The notes: generated from the sequence alone by a model not told the origin. Counted from the first letter of the stretch, positions 26,495 through 38,890 are shown. The stretch is 64,000 nt of DNA from Ignavibacteria bacterium (GCA_016720835.1 JADKJW010000002.1:547206-611205); one strand, 5' to 3'. Program-made: numbers and translations.

Positions 26495-29134
26495 TCATTC
26501 CGCGACGGTGACCGTTGCGCGCGCGCGGATGTCGGCGGACGATGCGCCCAGAAGCAGCTCGAGCTCGCCGGGCTCGTTGACCGGCTTCATGTCCGCGTCG
26601 AGAAACGAGAGTTGCGCGGCCGGAAGAGTGAACGTGACGGTCTTCACTTCGCCCGGCTGGAGCGTGATGCGTCGGAATCCCTGCAGTTCCTGCATGGGCC
26701 GGGCGACGCTTGCGACCGCGCGATGCAGATAGAGCTGCACGACCTCGTCCGCGGACCGGGCGCCCGTGTTGCGCACGTCCACCGAGACCGTCACGTCATC
26801 GGCGGGCTTCACTTTCGGGGATTCCACGCGCGCATTCTCGTACGCGAACGACGCGTAGCTGAGTCCGTGCCCGAACGGAAACAGCGGCTTGCCGCTCAGG
26901 TTCACATAGTCGTAGCCGCGGCCCGAGGGTTTCGCATTGGCGTAGAGCGGCGTCTGGGCGGAAGAGCGCGGAAACGTGACCGGGAGTTTTCCGCCGGGCG
27001 AGATGTCGCCGAACAGGGCTTCCGCGACCGCGGTGCCGCCCTCCTCGCCGGGGTACCACGCGTCGAGCACTGCGGGGACATCGTCGATCCATTCGGACAT
27101 CGTCACCGGCGCTCCCGCGACCAGAACGACGACCGTGGGGACACCCGTCGCGGCCACACGCCGGATGAGTTCCGCCTGTTTGCCCGGCAGGCCGAGGTCC
27201 GCGCGGTCGCGTCCCTCCCCTTCCGAGATGCCGACCGCGATCACGGCCGCATCGGCGGACGCCGCGATCGCCACGGCGCTGTCCATCGCCGGATCGCCAT
27301 GCACGTCTCCGTCCCATCCGAGGATGGCGGAGGCCCCGCCGCCGTTTTCGAAATACTCGACGCGCACCTCCACGGTCCTGCCCGCGACGAGCTTCACAGT
27401 GAACGCGTCGGTGGAGGGACCGCGGTTGACCCAGCTGTCCACCACCGGCTTTCCGTCAATCCACACGCGGATGCCGTCGTCCGACACGGCGGTGAATGCA
27501 TGGGCACGCGTATCGGCGGGCGTGAGCGTCGCCGTCCAGCGCACCGAGAAGCGATCGGCGGGCAGCGCGAGGGCGGGGGCTTCGCCGCCCCAATCAAAAT
27601 TGATCGTGGAATCAATCCGCAGAAGCGTCGGCGTGCCGGTTGGTTCCGGTCCCGCGAAATACTCCGCCCTCCATCCGTGCACTCCATCCTTCTCGCCTGC
27701 CGGTGTGACGTCTTTCGGCGCCACGGGCGGAAGTCCCGCCGTGCCGAGGTCGCACCCTTTCGCCGCGCGTATCTCGATGGCCGAGCCGGCGCGCGCGCGG
27801 AGTCCTTCGAGCAGCGTGACGACGCGCGCCCCGAAGCCGCTGTAGCCGCCGGTCGCCACCGCATCCGCCATCGGCCCGAGGAGCGCGATCGCGCGCACTT
27901 CCTTCCTCAACGGCAGGGCGCCGCCTTCATTCTTGAGCAGCACGAGCGAGGCGCGCGCGGCCTCGAGGGCGAGTGCGCGATGGGCCGGATCAGCGCTCGC
28001 CGCCACCGCGCGCGTCGCATCGGAGGCCTGCTCCTCGAAAAGTCCGAGCCGGAATTTGACGCGCAGCACGCGCGACACGGCAGTGTCGAGGTCGCGGACG
28101 GACAGCAGCCTTTCGTCGAGCGCGCGCGAGAGCGCGCCGAAAATATAGACGCCGGGGTATTCCACCTCGAGTCCCGCCTCGATGGCCGCCTTCGCGGTAT
28201 GCGCCGCGTCGACCGCGGTGTGGTGCAGGTCGAGCACGCCGCCCACGGAGCCGTAATCCGACACGACGAACCCGTCGAAGCCCCAGCGGCGCCGGAGCAC
28301 GTCCGTCAGGAGATGGCGATTCACCGAGCACGGGATGCCGTCGAGCGAATTGTACGCGGCCATGACGGAGGATGCGCCGGCCTCCCGCACGCAGGCTTCG
28401 AAGGCCGGAAAGTACACTTCGCGCAGCAGGCGCTCGGAGTAGTGCACGGGATGGCTGTCGCGTCCGCCATCCCCGGCATTCCCCGCGAAATGCTTCGGCG
28501 TGGAGAGAACGCCCCGCGATTCCAGCGCGCGGCAGAATGCCACTCCCAACCTCGCCGACAGCCACGGATCTTCGCCGTAGGTTTCCTCCACCCGTCCCCA
28601 GCGCGCATCGCGCGCGATGTTGATCACCGGCGCCAGCAACTGGCGGATGCCGCGGCTGCGGGCCTCGCGCGCGATCGCCGACGCCACGCGGCCGAGCAGA
28701 TCCGGATCCCACGTCGCCGCGAGACCGATCGCCTGCGGAAACACGGTGGCGCCCGGGCCGACGAGGCCGTGCACGCCCTCGTCGTGTATCAGCGGCGGGA
28801 TGGCGAGGCGCGTCGAGGAGCGTGACAGCGCGTGCAGACGGTTCGTCTCCGCCGCAGCCTCCGCCGGGCCGAGCCGCCGGAGCGGTGTGGCGAGATGGCC
28901 GACGCCGGAGCGGAGGGCCGAGTCGAGCGCGCGGCCCTCGCCCGCCGCGCACTGCAGCTGCGCGATCTTTTCCTCCGTTGTCATGCGCGAGAGGAGATCC
29001 GCCGCGCGGCGCGCGGGATCGAGACGCGCGTCGGTATATGGCGCGGTATCCTGCGCCGCGACGGGCGGCGCCTCCACGCACAGGAACAGGAGCAGGCACG
29101 CGGAACACACGCGAAAGAACGAAACGGGGAACAT
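26495..29134 (-). CDS. secreted GH3 beta-glycosidase with PA14 domain
   Basis: 879 residues from the ATG at 29134, preceded by GGAGG. A signal peptide (VCSACLLLFLCVEAPPVAAQ) targets it to the periplasm. The GH3 N-terminal barrel shows the usual KHFAGNAG and the nucleophile motif FVVSDYGSVGG, with Asp near residue 293. The GH3 C-terminal sandwich is interrupted at ~490-620 by a PA14 domain (HGWRAEYFAGPEPTGTPTL ... FENGGGASAILGWDG). A fibronectin-III-like domain ends the protein (VSVDVRNTGARSADEVVQLY). Beta-glucosidase or beta-xylosidase are the likeliest activities; the PA14 insert probably shapes the sugar site. Confidence 0.95.
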   Translation of the reverse strand: MFPVSFFRVCSACLLLFLCVEAPPVAAQDTAPYTDARLDPARRAADLLSRMTTEEKIAQLQCAAGEGRALDSALRSGVGHLATPLRRLGPAEAAAETNRLHALSRSSTRLAIPPLIHDEGVHGLVGPGATVFPQAIGLAATWDPDLLGRVASAIAREARSRGIRQLLAPVINIARDARWGRVEETYGEDPWLSARLGVAFCRALESRGVLSTPKHFAGNAGDGGRDSHPVHYSERLLREVYFPAFEACVREAGASSVMAAYNSLDGIPCSVNRHLLTDVLRRRWGFDGFVVSDYGSVGGVLDLHHTAVDAAHTAKAAIEAGLEVEYPGVYIFGALSRALDERLLSVRDLDTAVSRVLRVKFRLGLFEEQASDATRAVAASADPAHRALALEAARASLVLLKNEGGALPLRKEVRAIALLGPMADAVATGGYSGFGARVVTLLEGLRARAGSAIEIRAAKGCDLGTAGLPPVAPKDVTPAGEKDGVHGWRAEYFAGPEPTGTPTLLRIDSTINFDWGGEAPALALPADRFSVRWTATLTPADTRAHAFTAVSDDGIRVWIDGKPVVDSWVNRGPSTDAFTVKLVAGRTVEVRVEYFENGGGASAILGWDGDVHGDPAMDSAVAIAASADAAVIAVGISEGEGRDRADLGLPGKQAELIRRVAATGVPTVVVLVAGAPVTMSEWIDDVPAVLDAWYPGEEGGTAVAEALFGDISPGGKLPVTFPRSSAQTPLYANAKPSGRGYDYVNLSGKPLFPFGHGLSYASFAYENARVESPKVKPADDVTVSVDVRNTGARSADEVVQLYLHRAVASVARPMQELQGFRRITLQPGEVKTVTFTLPAAQLSFLDADMKPVNEPGELELLLGASSADIRARATVTVAE

Positions 29135-29204
29135 GGGACACCTCCGGTGAAGCATCGTCATATATACGACTTTCCGCTCCGAAGCTCAAGACGCCGGCGC
29201 GACC

Positions 29205-29438
29205 GTGCTTCGCGGCGTGGAGGGGTACGGCGCCGCCAGCCGGATTCACACGGCCCGGATTCTCCGTTTGTCGGAGGACCTGCCCGTCGTGATCGAACTG
29301 GTCGACAGCACGGAAAAGATCGAAGCGTTTCTGCCTGTCATCAACGCCCTGTTCGACGAGAGCGGTTGCGGGGGCATGATCACCGAAGAAAAGGTGCGGG
29401 TCATCCGCTACGTCGCGGGCGCCCCGCAGCCGGGGTAA
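29205..29438 (+). pseudogene. DUF190 (PII-like) gene lacking its N-terminus
   Basis: 77 residues from a GTG at 29205. The sequence GVEGYGAASRIHTARILRLS and DLPVVIELVDSTEKIEAFLP matches the core and C-terminal half of DUF190 proteins, which have a PII-like fold and may bind nucleotides. Complete members are ~100-110 residues and begin ~30 residues earlier with a beta strand and the PLYEAIV-type helix. In frame upstream the match starts only at EAQDAGATV, and no N-terminal strand or start codon with a ribosome site is seen. The gene looks truncated where it meets the GH3 promoter region. Confidence 0.7.
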
Positions 29439-29462
29439 CACCCGCCGCTGTCGCGCGTCCCG

Positions 29463-30767
29463 CTAGGAAGTCAGACGGCGCAGCACCACCACGGTCACGT
29501 CGTCGCTCTGCTGCCGCGTGCCCGCGAAGGAGGCCACGGCGTCGAAGATGCGATTGCCGATATCGGCGGCCCCGCATCCGCGGCATTCCTCGAGGAGTGC
29601 GAGAAAGCGCTCCTCGCCGTACATCTCCTCGTCCGCATCGGTGGCCTCGGTCACCCCGTCCGTGTACATCACCAGCGTGTCTCCCGGCGCCAGATGCATC
29701 GTGAAGGAGTCGAAGGTGATGCCAGGCATCACGCCCACGAGCATGCCGGGGCTGCGGTCCAGCAGTCGCACCTCGCCGTCGGCCGGGATCAGGACGGGCA
29801 GGTTGTGACCGCCGCTGCAGTAGGTGAGGCGGCCGCTGGCGGCATGGAGCACGCTGTAGAAGAGGGTGATGAAGACGGACGAGGTGGAGTCTTCGCAGGC
29901 GATCCGGTTGAGTTCCGTGATGCAGTCATGCGGTTCGGGATGCCCCCCTGCCAGGGCGCGGAGCAGCCCGCGGCAGACGGCCATGTACAGCGCCGCCGGC
30001 ATGCCCTTCCCGGAGACGTCGCCGATGGCGAGTCCCCAGCGCATGCTGCCAAGATCGAGATAGTCAAAGTAGTCGCCACCCACCTGTTCCGCGGGAAGAC
30101 TCCTGCCGACGATCTCGTACCCGGGAATGTGCGGCGCCTGGCGCGGCCACATGTCGCGCTGGATATCGGCGGCGATGTCCATTTCGCTGCGGAGGCGCAG
30201 CAGGGTCTTTTCCTCCTCGTACAAGCGGGCGTTCTCGACCACCTGCGCCGACTGTGCGGCGATGATGGACAGCAGCCGCTGGTCGTCGGCCGTGAAACCC
30301 TCCGGCGCATTCTTGTTGTACACCGTGAGCACGGCGATCGCTTCGGCCTTGATCATGAGCGGCGCGGAAAGCAGGGAACGCACGGAGACGTCCCATTCGA
30401 CTCCCTGGAAACGGGTGTCCGACGCGGGATCGTTGATCAGCAGGGGTTGCTTGTGCAGGAGCATCCACCCGAGCAGACTCTGGTGAAAATGGAAGAGGTT
30501 CGCGCTCAAGCCGCTGCCCATCTGGCGCACGAGGGTTTTCATCGGATCCTCGCCGGTCCGGTCGACAAGCGTGATGACGCCCTGCTCGGCGCCCACGGCG
30601 CGCAGGGCGCGGCGCACGATCGTCTCGATGATTTCCGCCGAACTGTGCAGCGCGCCGATCTGCTGGGCCAGCGCGTTGAGAAAGGACAGTTCCCCGACGG
30701 CCGCGCGAAGCCGCGCGAGTTCCTCCTCCATCATGCGCACATGGCGCGCCTCTTCATCCGTCAGCAT
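29463..30767 (-). CDS. GAF domain - SpoIIE/RsbU-type PP2C phosphatase
   Basis: 434 residues from ATG 30767, behind AAGGACGG; a GTG two codons earlier is possible. A short coiled coil leads into a GAF domain at ~30-185 (IIETIVRRALRAVGAEQGVI ... APLMIKAEAIAVLTVYNK), then a PPM phosphatase at ~205-434. Metal motifs are VGGDYFDYL, GDVSGKGMPAALYMA, MYTDGVTEA and SDDVTVVVLRR. Likely substrate is a phosphorylated STAS protein; GAF would bind a small ligand or sense redox. It follows the isoprenoid-synthase-like gene on the same strand with a 65-nt gap. Confidence 0.93.
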   Translation of the reverse strand: MLTDEEARHVRMMEEELARLRAAVGELSFLNALAQQIGALHSSAEIIETIVRRALRAVGAEQGVITLVDRTGEDPMKTLVRQMGSGLSANLFHFHQSLLGWMLLHKQPLLINDPASDTRFQGVEWDVSVRSLLSAPLMIKAEAIAVLTVYNKNAPEGFTADDQRLLSIIAAQSAQVVENARLYEEEKTLLRLRSEMDIAADIQRDMWPRQAPHIPGYEIVGRSLPAEQVGGDYFDYLDLGSMRWGLAIGDVSGKGMPAALYMAVCRGLLRALAGGHPEPHDCITELNRIACEDSTSSVFITLFYSVLHAASGRLTYCSGGHNLPVLIPADGEVRLLDRSPGMLVGVMPGITFDSFTMHLAPGDTLVMYTDGVTEATDADEEMYGEERFLALLEECRGCGAADIGNRIFDAVASFAGTRQQSDDVTVVVLRRLTS

Positions 30768-30832
30768 GAGCACCGTCCTTTCATTGAATCATCGGAAGCA
30801 TTGGAAACGGTCATCGCGCGCATGCACCCGCG

Positions 30833-31831
30833 TCATGGGACGACACGCACGCCGACGCGCAGCACGCGCCGTGCGGAGCGCGCGGCGGAGTCGAGCGCCG
30901 CCGCGTAGCCGTGCAGCAGCAGCACGAGATCCGGCATGCCGAGGGGGATGGCGGCAAGGGCGGCGTTCACGTACGCGCCGCGAATGCGTTCGATCGCGCG
31001 CCCGGCGAGTGCACGCGGCAGGGTCGCGGGGACGCCCGCGGAAAGCGCCCGGCGGAAGTCCGCATCGCTCCGCAGCGCGAGCGCGACCATCGCATTCCTC
31101 CGGCCCGCGCGGAGATCGGCGGCGAGATCCTCCAGATCGTCCTGCATCTGCGATGCCTCCGCGAGATGATCGCAGCAGACCGACAAGGCAGGGAAATCCT
31201 CCGGACGCTGATGCACATGCGAAAGCAGGAACGGCGCGGTCTTGAACAGCGCGTCGCCCCTGCGGTACACGTCCAGCAACGCGTCGAGCCCGGGGCGCGG
31301 CGAGCGCTGCAGGCGGACGGCCTCAGGAATCGCGCGCAGCGTGGAGCGCAGGAATCCCCTGATCTGCAGCAGCGCGTCCGCATCGGCGATTTCCGACGCG
31401 TTGTTCTCCGCCTCGAGGATGGCATCGCCGGCAACGAGCGCCAGCATCGCGCCACTCGCCTCGTCATCCGCAAGATCGTCGAGCAGGCGCACCGAGAGGA
31501 AGAGACTGAACTGCGCCCACAGGACACAATGAAACGCCGTGATCGCGATCGGCGCGCGGGACTCGCGGAGGTGGTGCGCGTGATACAGCGACGGCAGCGC
31601 CAGCCAGAACGGGAGCGCCGCCGCGGGGTCCGGCGCCGCGCTCCACTGCGCGAGCAGACGCCGGTAGCGGCGCGAGTAGCGCGCGAAGGCGGCGCGCGAG
31701 CCGCGCGGCAGCGAGGCGTGCAGGGCGTCCAGCTTCCGCGCGATGTGTTTCAGCGCACCGCGCAGCAGGCGGACGGTCGCGGGGGCGGAAGGCGGACGCG
31801 GGAATTGGAAGAGCATGTCAGGAGTGCGCAT
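30833..31831 (-). CDS. class I isoprenoid-synthase-like protein
   Basis: 332 residues from the ATG at 31831; ATG 31816 and an upstream GTG are alternatives. The sequence is nearly all helical, rich in Ala and Arg, with two Asp-rich motifs: LLDDLADDEAS near residue 118 and MQDDLEDLAADL near 231. Their spacing and the helical context fit the class I terpenoid synthase fold (prenyl diphosphate synthases, squalene/phytoene synthases), in which these Asp residues bind Mg2+ and diphosphate. I could not assign it to a named family; the typical FARM/SARM surroundings are weak. Its neighbours are two small paralogous genes and PP2C and kinase regulators, not isoprenoid pathway genes. Confidence 0.65.
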   Translation of the reverse strand: MRTPDMLFQFPRPPSAPATVRLLRGALKHIARKLDALHASLPRGSRAAFARYSRRYRRLLAQWSAAPDPAAALPFWLALPSLYHAHHLRESRAPIAITAFHCVLWAQFSLFLSVRLLDDLADDEASGAMLALVAGDAILEAENNASEIADADALLQIRGFLRSTLRAIPEAVRLQRSPRPGLDALLDVYRRGDALFKTAPFLLSHVHQRPEDFPALSVCCDHLAEASQMQDDLEDLAADLRAGRRNAMVALALRSDADFRRALSAGVPATLPRALAGRAIERIRGAYVNAALAAIPLGMPDLVLLLHGYAAALDSAARSARRVLRVGVRVVP

Positions 31832-31895
31832 CCGGCGGGCACGCGGCACGGCGCACCCGCGGAAGCGTAGTAACGGACCTAAATGTCCGGATTGA

Positions 31896-31920
31896 TGAGC
31901 GAAAGCGCCGCATTCGCTCA
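31896..31920 (-). terminator. hairpin overlapping a stop codon
   Basis: TGAGCGAA and TTCGCTCA form a perfect 8-bp stem with a 9-nt loop. On the minus strand the first arm contains the TGA stop of the 88-aa gene. No T-run follows, so it may be an attenuating or mRNA-stabilising hairpin instead of a full terminator. Confidence 0.45.
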
Positions 31921-32184
31921 GGGCCAGAGCGGCGGCTTCTTGGGGTTGTACTTGTTTCTGCTTTGCGCCAGATTATCGAACACCCATTGGATGAGCTCCA
32001 GCTCGTGCGGCGTCAAGTCGGCGATTCTGGCGTTCAGCAAGGCCAGATCCGCAGGTGCGAGATAGCAGCCCACGGCGGCGAGCGCGGACGCCGCATTTTT
32101 GCAGATCTTCGCGAACAGCTTCGGATTTTTGAAGCAGAGTGTCACGAGTTGTTTGAGAGTGATCAACTTCAGCGGTTTTTGCAT
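31918..32184 (-). CDS. 88-aa protein, paralogue of the 72-aa gene upstream
   Basis: Function unknown. The protein is helical: LKQLVTLCFKNPKLFAKICK, then ALAAVGCYLAPADLALLNA and LTPHELELIQWVFDNLAQ, with a Lys/Pro-rich end (KYNPKKPPLWP). It shares the pattern LVTxCxxNxxLFxxIC and a final WxF-N with the gene at 32341-32559, so the two are paralogues. The AxG-x-L-(T/A)P-x-(D/E)LA-LL segment looks like the leader-like helices of NHLP/Nif11-type RiPP precursors, but no maturation gene of that kind is nearby. GAGAAAG is the presumed ribosome site. Confidence 0.65.
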   Translation of the reverse strand: MQKPLKLITLKQLVTLCFKNPKLFAKICKNAASALAAVGCYLAPADLALLNARIADLTPHELELIQWVFDNLAQSRNKYNPKKPPLWP

Positions 32185-32340
32185 TGTGCTTTCTCAGTCA
32201 ATGATGAGTTGGGTGTGGGAACTTGATCCGCGGGCGCAGATCCCGTTGATTTGAGAGATCCTATCCGGATGCAATGCGGGTGAATCACGGCCATGTGATC
32301 GGCCATGGCGGCAAGATTAGAACAGAAATTCGGAGTCTTC

Positions 32341-32559
32341 TCAGGTGTTCCTGAACATCCACGTATAGAGGCGTCGCGATTCCACGCATTTAATCGTGAG
32401 GAGCTTTTGGTAAATGTTGTGAACGTCTTGCGGATTCATATTAGGAAGAGTTGCCTGTAGGTCCGATTCTTCCAATGCGGAACAGATTTCTGGGAAAAGT
32501 GTTTGATTGGAGTAGCACTCGGTGACAAGCGCATCGAAAGTAGTGGCTGTCGCTGGCAT
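32341..32559 (-). CDS. 72-aa protein, paralogue of the 88-aa gene downstream
   Basis: Function unknown. The start at 32559 follows GGGAGA. The sequence FDALVTECYSNQTLFPEICS aligns with the start of the 88-aa neighbour, NPQDVHNIYQKLL with its middle, and YTWMFRNT with its WVFDN end. Both keep the two Cys of the LVTxC ... IC pattern. It begins 71 nt after the Ser/Thr kinase gene and could be transcribed with it. The pair might be small regulators or peptide precursors. Confidence 0.65.
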   Translation of the reverse strand: MPATATTFDALVTECYSNQTLFPEICSALEESDLQATLPNMNPQDVHNIYQKLLTIKCVESRRLYTWMFRNT

Positions 32560-32630
32560 TTTCGTTCTCCCGAATCGTTACGAAAAAAATTGCCTGGTAC
32601 TGATACAACGGCCCGCCGACCGGCTGGAGG

Positions 32631-35123
<2,493 letters not shown>

Positions 35124-35284
35124 TCCATCGGGGAGTTCCCAAAAACATGACGAAAACGTACGGAGAGATATGAAAGGTACGGAGATCGCCCTGAAAAAAT
35201 CAAGTCGACTGCGGACTCCGGCCTCCGATTCGTGCGGGGACGCGTCCCGCCCCGCATCACGGGTCGGGGCATGCGCGCGAGCCG

Positions 35285-38200
35285 TTACAGCGGCGCGGGA
35301 AGCACGACGGTAAAGGTCGCGCCCTCGCCTGGAGCGCTGTCCACGCTGATGCTCCCGCGGTGACCCTCCACGACGATGTCGTAGCTCATCGACAGTCCGA
35401 GTCCGGTGCCCGATCCCGCGGGCTTCGTGGTGAAGAACGGCTCGAACACTTTTTTCCGCACTTCTTCGCTCATGCCCCTGCCGTTGTCGGAAATCATGAC
35501 GTACACGGTGTCGTTGACGCGGAGCGAGCGCGCCGTGACCGTGGGCTCGTACCCCGGGATCTGTTCGAGTGTGCGCTCGTACACCACGTACATCGCATTG
35601 TTGAGCAGGTTCAGGAAGACGCGCGATATTTCCTGAGGCACGACCTCCACGTCCCCGACCGCCTTGTCGTACTCGCGCACGATCGTCGTGTTGAAGTCCG
35701 ATTTCGTCGCCCGCATGCCGTGGTAGGCGAGGTTCATGGCTTCGTCGAGCACGGCGTTGAGATCGGCCTTGGCGCGGGTGCCGCTGTCGCCGCGCGAGTG
35801 CAGCAGCATGCCGCGCACGATGCTGTCGGCACGCTGGCCGTGTTCGTAGATGCGCTCGGAGTTCTGTTCGAGTTCGTCAAGAATTTCCGTGACGTCGGGA
35901 CCGAGATCCTTGACGGCCTGATCCTGATTCGCGTCGAGGATGCCCTTCAACTCGCCGATGGATCGCTTGGAAAGGCGCGCGAAATTGTTGACGAAGTTCA
36001 GCGGATTCTTGATCTCGTGCGCGATACCCGCGGTCAGGGCGCCGAGGGACGCCATTTTCTCGGAGTGGACGAGCTGGTCCTGCGCATCCTTCAGATTTTT
36101 GTGCGATTCGTCGAGCGCCGAATAGGCCTTCTCGAGCTCGCGCGCCTTCTCCAGCTCGATTTCATTTTTCCGGTTCTCGGCTTCCAGGGCCTTCGTCATG
36201 GCGTTCGCCGCTTCCGCCTGCGCTTCCTTCATGCGGGCATTCTGCTCGGCCGCTTCGGCGCGCAGCTCCACTTCACGGATGAGGGCTTCGCGACGCTCTT
36301 TCTTGATGACGCGGCTCCGTTGGAGTCGGTCGGCGCCCACGATGAAGCCCGCGAGGAGCAGCCCGTAGCTGATGTAGGCGTAGATGGTGCGCCACCACGG
36401 CGGCAGAATGATGATGACCAGCCGCGCGCCCTCCTCGTTCCAGACGCCTTCCGCGCTGCACCCGCGGACGCGGAACACGTACTCCCCGGGAGAGAGGTTG
36501 GTATAGGTGACGAAGCGCCTGCGCCCGTTCGTCGTGTGCCAGTGATCGTCGAACCCTTCGAGCATGTACGCGTACAGGTTGTTCTCCGGGTCGATGTTGC
36601 TCAGCGCCGCGAATTCGAGCGAGAAGATTTTCTGCGACTCGGGGAGAATGACGGTATCGGCCTCGCAGATCCTCTCGGTCAGGATGTTCGAGCCGTCTCC
36701 CACCTGCACGGATCCCGTGGAAACGAGGAAATCGGTGATCACCACGGGCGGGACGTAGGGAATGTCGCGGATGCTGTCCGGGTGGAACACATTGAAGCCC
36801 TCGGCGCCCCCGAAGTACAGCAGACCCTTCGCGTCGCGGTGCGCGGCACCGAGCGAGAATTCGTTGGCCTGCAGGCCATTGGCGCCAAAGTACTTCCGGA
36901 CGCGGAGGGAGGGACCCGGCATTTTCAGATTGTGCCCCATCCCCGCGATGCGCCCCACCTTGTTGAGGCCGCTGGACGTGCTGACCCAGATCTTGCCGTG
37001 GCTGTCCGGCAGGATGCCGACGACCGCGTCGCTCGTGAGTCCGTCCTCCATGCCGTACCGGTGGAAGGTGCGGGTGAGCGGATCGAAGGCGTTGAGGCCG
37101 TCGAACGTCCCGATCCAGATGACGCCGCTCGCGTCCCGCGCGATGGAGGCCACGTGATTGTTGCTGATCGTATTGCGGTTGGCGTCCGAATGGCGGTAAT
37201 GGTACACGTGCGAATCGTGCATGTCGAAGACGCTCACGCCCTGATCGTAGGTCCCGACCCAGAGGGTTCCTTCGATGCTCGTGAGGCACACGATCATGTC
37301 GCTGCTGAGGCTTGCGGAATCGCCCTGGATGTGTCGGTAGCTCTTGAACGACCCGGACTCCGGATAATGGCGCTGCAATCCGCCCCCCATCGTGCCGACC
37401 CAGAGCGTGCCTTCCTCGTCCTCGCTCAAGGCGGTGACGTAGTCGCTGGAAATGGAACCGGGCTGATCGGAATTGTGGCGGAACTGCTGGATGGCGTTCG
37501 TCCCCGGCGTGACGCGGATGAGCCCGCTCCCGTAGAAACCCACCCAGAGGTTCCTGCGCGAATCCACGAGCAGCGACGACACCGAGCCGCTGGAGAGTTC
37601 GGGCACCGACCGGAGGGAATCGCCGAAACGACGCAGGATGCCCCGTGCGCGATCGAAGGTGGCGAGGCCCTTCCCGATGGTGCCGACCCACGTCACCCCG
37701 CGATGATCCACGGCGAACGCCGAAATCTTCGCCTTCGTGTCGGCGGAACCGGCCGGGCGGCCGTCCTCCCGTCGCTTCAACGGGTAGGCGGTGAACAGAC
37801 GCGGCTTCTCGACAAGGAGATTGAGGCCGTCCTCTCCGGTCCCCACCCACACGATTCCCTCGCGCGAGGCGTGAATGCTCGTGACGTGGTTGCCGCTGAG
37901 CGACAGCGGATTGGCCGGATCGTGCAAATACTGGACGAAGGTATCCGATTCCGGGTCGTACCGGTTCAGACCGCCGGAGAAACTGCCGACCCAGAGCGTG
38001 CCGCGGTCGTCTTCGTACATCGCGCCGATTTCGTTTTCCTCGAGGTCGCCGAGGGCGCGGGAACTCGCGATCGGATAGGTCCGCAGCGCGCCCGACCCTC
38101 CGCTGGTCGCGTGCACAACGCCGTTGCCCGTGCCGTACCACAAGGTCCCGTTCCGGTCGAAGCAGAGCGTGGTGATGTATTCCTCGGTCTGCATGGCCTT

Positions 38201-38890
38201 GGACAGGCCCCGGATGACCGGCGTCGAGAAGCTTCCCGTTCGCCTGTCGAAGCAGCTGAGCCCCGTGCGCGTGCCGATCCAGATGATGCCGTTGCCGTCC
38301 TCGTCGATGGAAGATATGCTCTCGTTCCGAAGCGAGGTGGAATCGGCCGGATTGGGGAGGTACTGACGAATCCGGCGCGTGGCCGGATCGAGGGCATTGA
38401 GGCCGTTGTAGGTGCCGATCCAGATGGTGCCCTTCGAATCCTCCATCATGCAGCGGATGCGGTCGTCGCTCAGCGCCTGACCGACCGGGGAAGTGGTGCG
38501 TATTCTGGAGAATCGTCCGGAGTTCCGATCGTAAAGATTCACTCCGCTGTCGGACGTCGCGACCCAGAGACGGCGCGCCTTGTCGATGACCATCGCGCTG
38601 ATGGACGACGCCGATATGCTGCCGGCGTCGGAAGGACTGTGCAGGAAGCGCGTGAACGCGTACCCGTCGAAACGGTTGAGTCCGTTGCGCGTCCCGATCC
38701 ACATAAATCCCTTCCGGTCCTCCATGATGCACGTGATGCTGTTGTTCGACAGCCCCGCCTTCTCGTCGAGATGCCGGAAGGTGGGACCGGACGACTGCGC
38801 GTCGACGCGCGGAGCCGGGAAGGTCAGCAGCGCGCAGGCGACGACCGCGATGCGCGACAGGACGCGAAGCTGTGGGATGCGGGGAAACAC
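35285..38890 (-). CDS. Reg_prop / Y_Y_Y sensor histidine kinase
   Basis: About 1201 residues from GTG 38890, which opens a signal peptide (VLSRIAVVACALLTFPAPRV); the start is uncertain because no good ribosome site is seen. Some twelve to fourteen Reg_prop blades (e.g. GFMWIGTRNGLNRFDG, GTIWIGTYNGLNALD) form two propellers over ~25-740, followed by a Y_Y_Y domain (YAYMLEGFDDHWHTT) and a transmembrane helix near 835-855. A coiled coil leads to HisKA with the phospho-His in AGIAHEIKNPLNFVNN, then HATPase (NGRGMSEEV, GTGLGLSMSYDI). There is no fused receiver or AraC domain. Such periplasmic propellers in Bacteroidota usually sense oligosaccharides. It is the last gene of the signalling/sugar operon. 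Confidence 0.92.
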   Translation of the reverse strand: MFPRIPQLRVLSRIAVVACALLTFPAPRVDAQSSGPTFRHLDEKAGLSNNSITCIMEDRKGFMWIGTRNGLNRFDGYAFTRFLHSPSDAGSISASSISAMVIDKARRLWVATSDSGVNLYDRNSGRFSRIRTTSPVGQALSDDRIRCMMEDSKGTIWIGTYNGLNALDPATRRIRQYLPNPADSTSLRNESISSIDEDGNGIIWIGTRTGLSCFDRRTGSFSTPVIRGLSKAMQTEEYITTLCFDRNGTLWYGTGNGVVHATSGGSGALRTYPIASSRALGDLEENEIGAMYEDDRGTLWVGSFSGGLNRYDPESDTFVQYLHDPANPLSLSGNHVTSIHASREGIVWVGTGEDGLNLLVEKPRLFTAYPLKRREDGRPAGSADTKAKISAFAVDHRGVTWVGTIGKGLATFDRARGILRRFGDSLRSVPELSSGSVSSLLVDSRRNLWVGFYGSGLIRVTPGTNAIQQFRHNSDQPGSISSDYVTALSEDEEGTLWVGTMGGGLQRHYPESGSFKSYRHIQGDSASLSSDMIVCLTSIEGTLWVGTYDQGVSVFDMHDSHVYHYRHSDANRNTISNNHVASIARDASGVIWIGTFDGLNAFDPLTRTFHRYGMEDGLTSDAVVGILPDSHGKIWVSTSSGLNKVGRIAGMGHNLKMPGPSLRVRKYFGANGLQANEFSLGAAHRDAKGLLYFGGAEGFNVFHPDSIRDIPYVPPVVITDFLVSTGSVQVGDGSNILTERICEADTVILPESQKIFSLEFAALSNIDPENNLYAYMLEGFDDHWHTTNGRRRFVTYTNLSPGEYVFRVRGCSAEGVWNEEGARLVIIILPPWWRTIYAYISYGLLLAGFIVGADRLQRSRVIKKERREALIREVELRAEAAEQNARMKEAQAEAANAMTKALEAENRKNEIELEKARELEKAYSALDESHKNLKDAQDQLVHSEKMASLGALTAGIAHEIKNPLNFVNNFARLSKRSIGELKGILDANQDQAVKDLGPDVTEILDELEQNSERIYEHGQRADSIVRGMLLHSRGDSGTRAKADLNAVLDEAMNLAYHGMRATKSDFNTTIVREYDKAVGDVEVVPQEISRVFLNLLNNAMYVVYERTLEQIPGYEPTVTARSLRVNDTVYVMISDNGRGMSEEVRKKVFEPFFTTKPAGSGTGLGLSMSYDIVVEGHRGSISVDSAPGEGATFTVVLPAPL

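Noticed and set aside
32185..32340. 45-aa minus ORF beginning MADHMAVIHPHC that overlaps the start of the 88-aa gene
   Set aside because: No ribosome site and no resemblance to its neighbours; probably chance.
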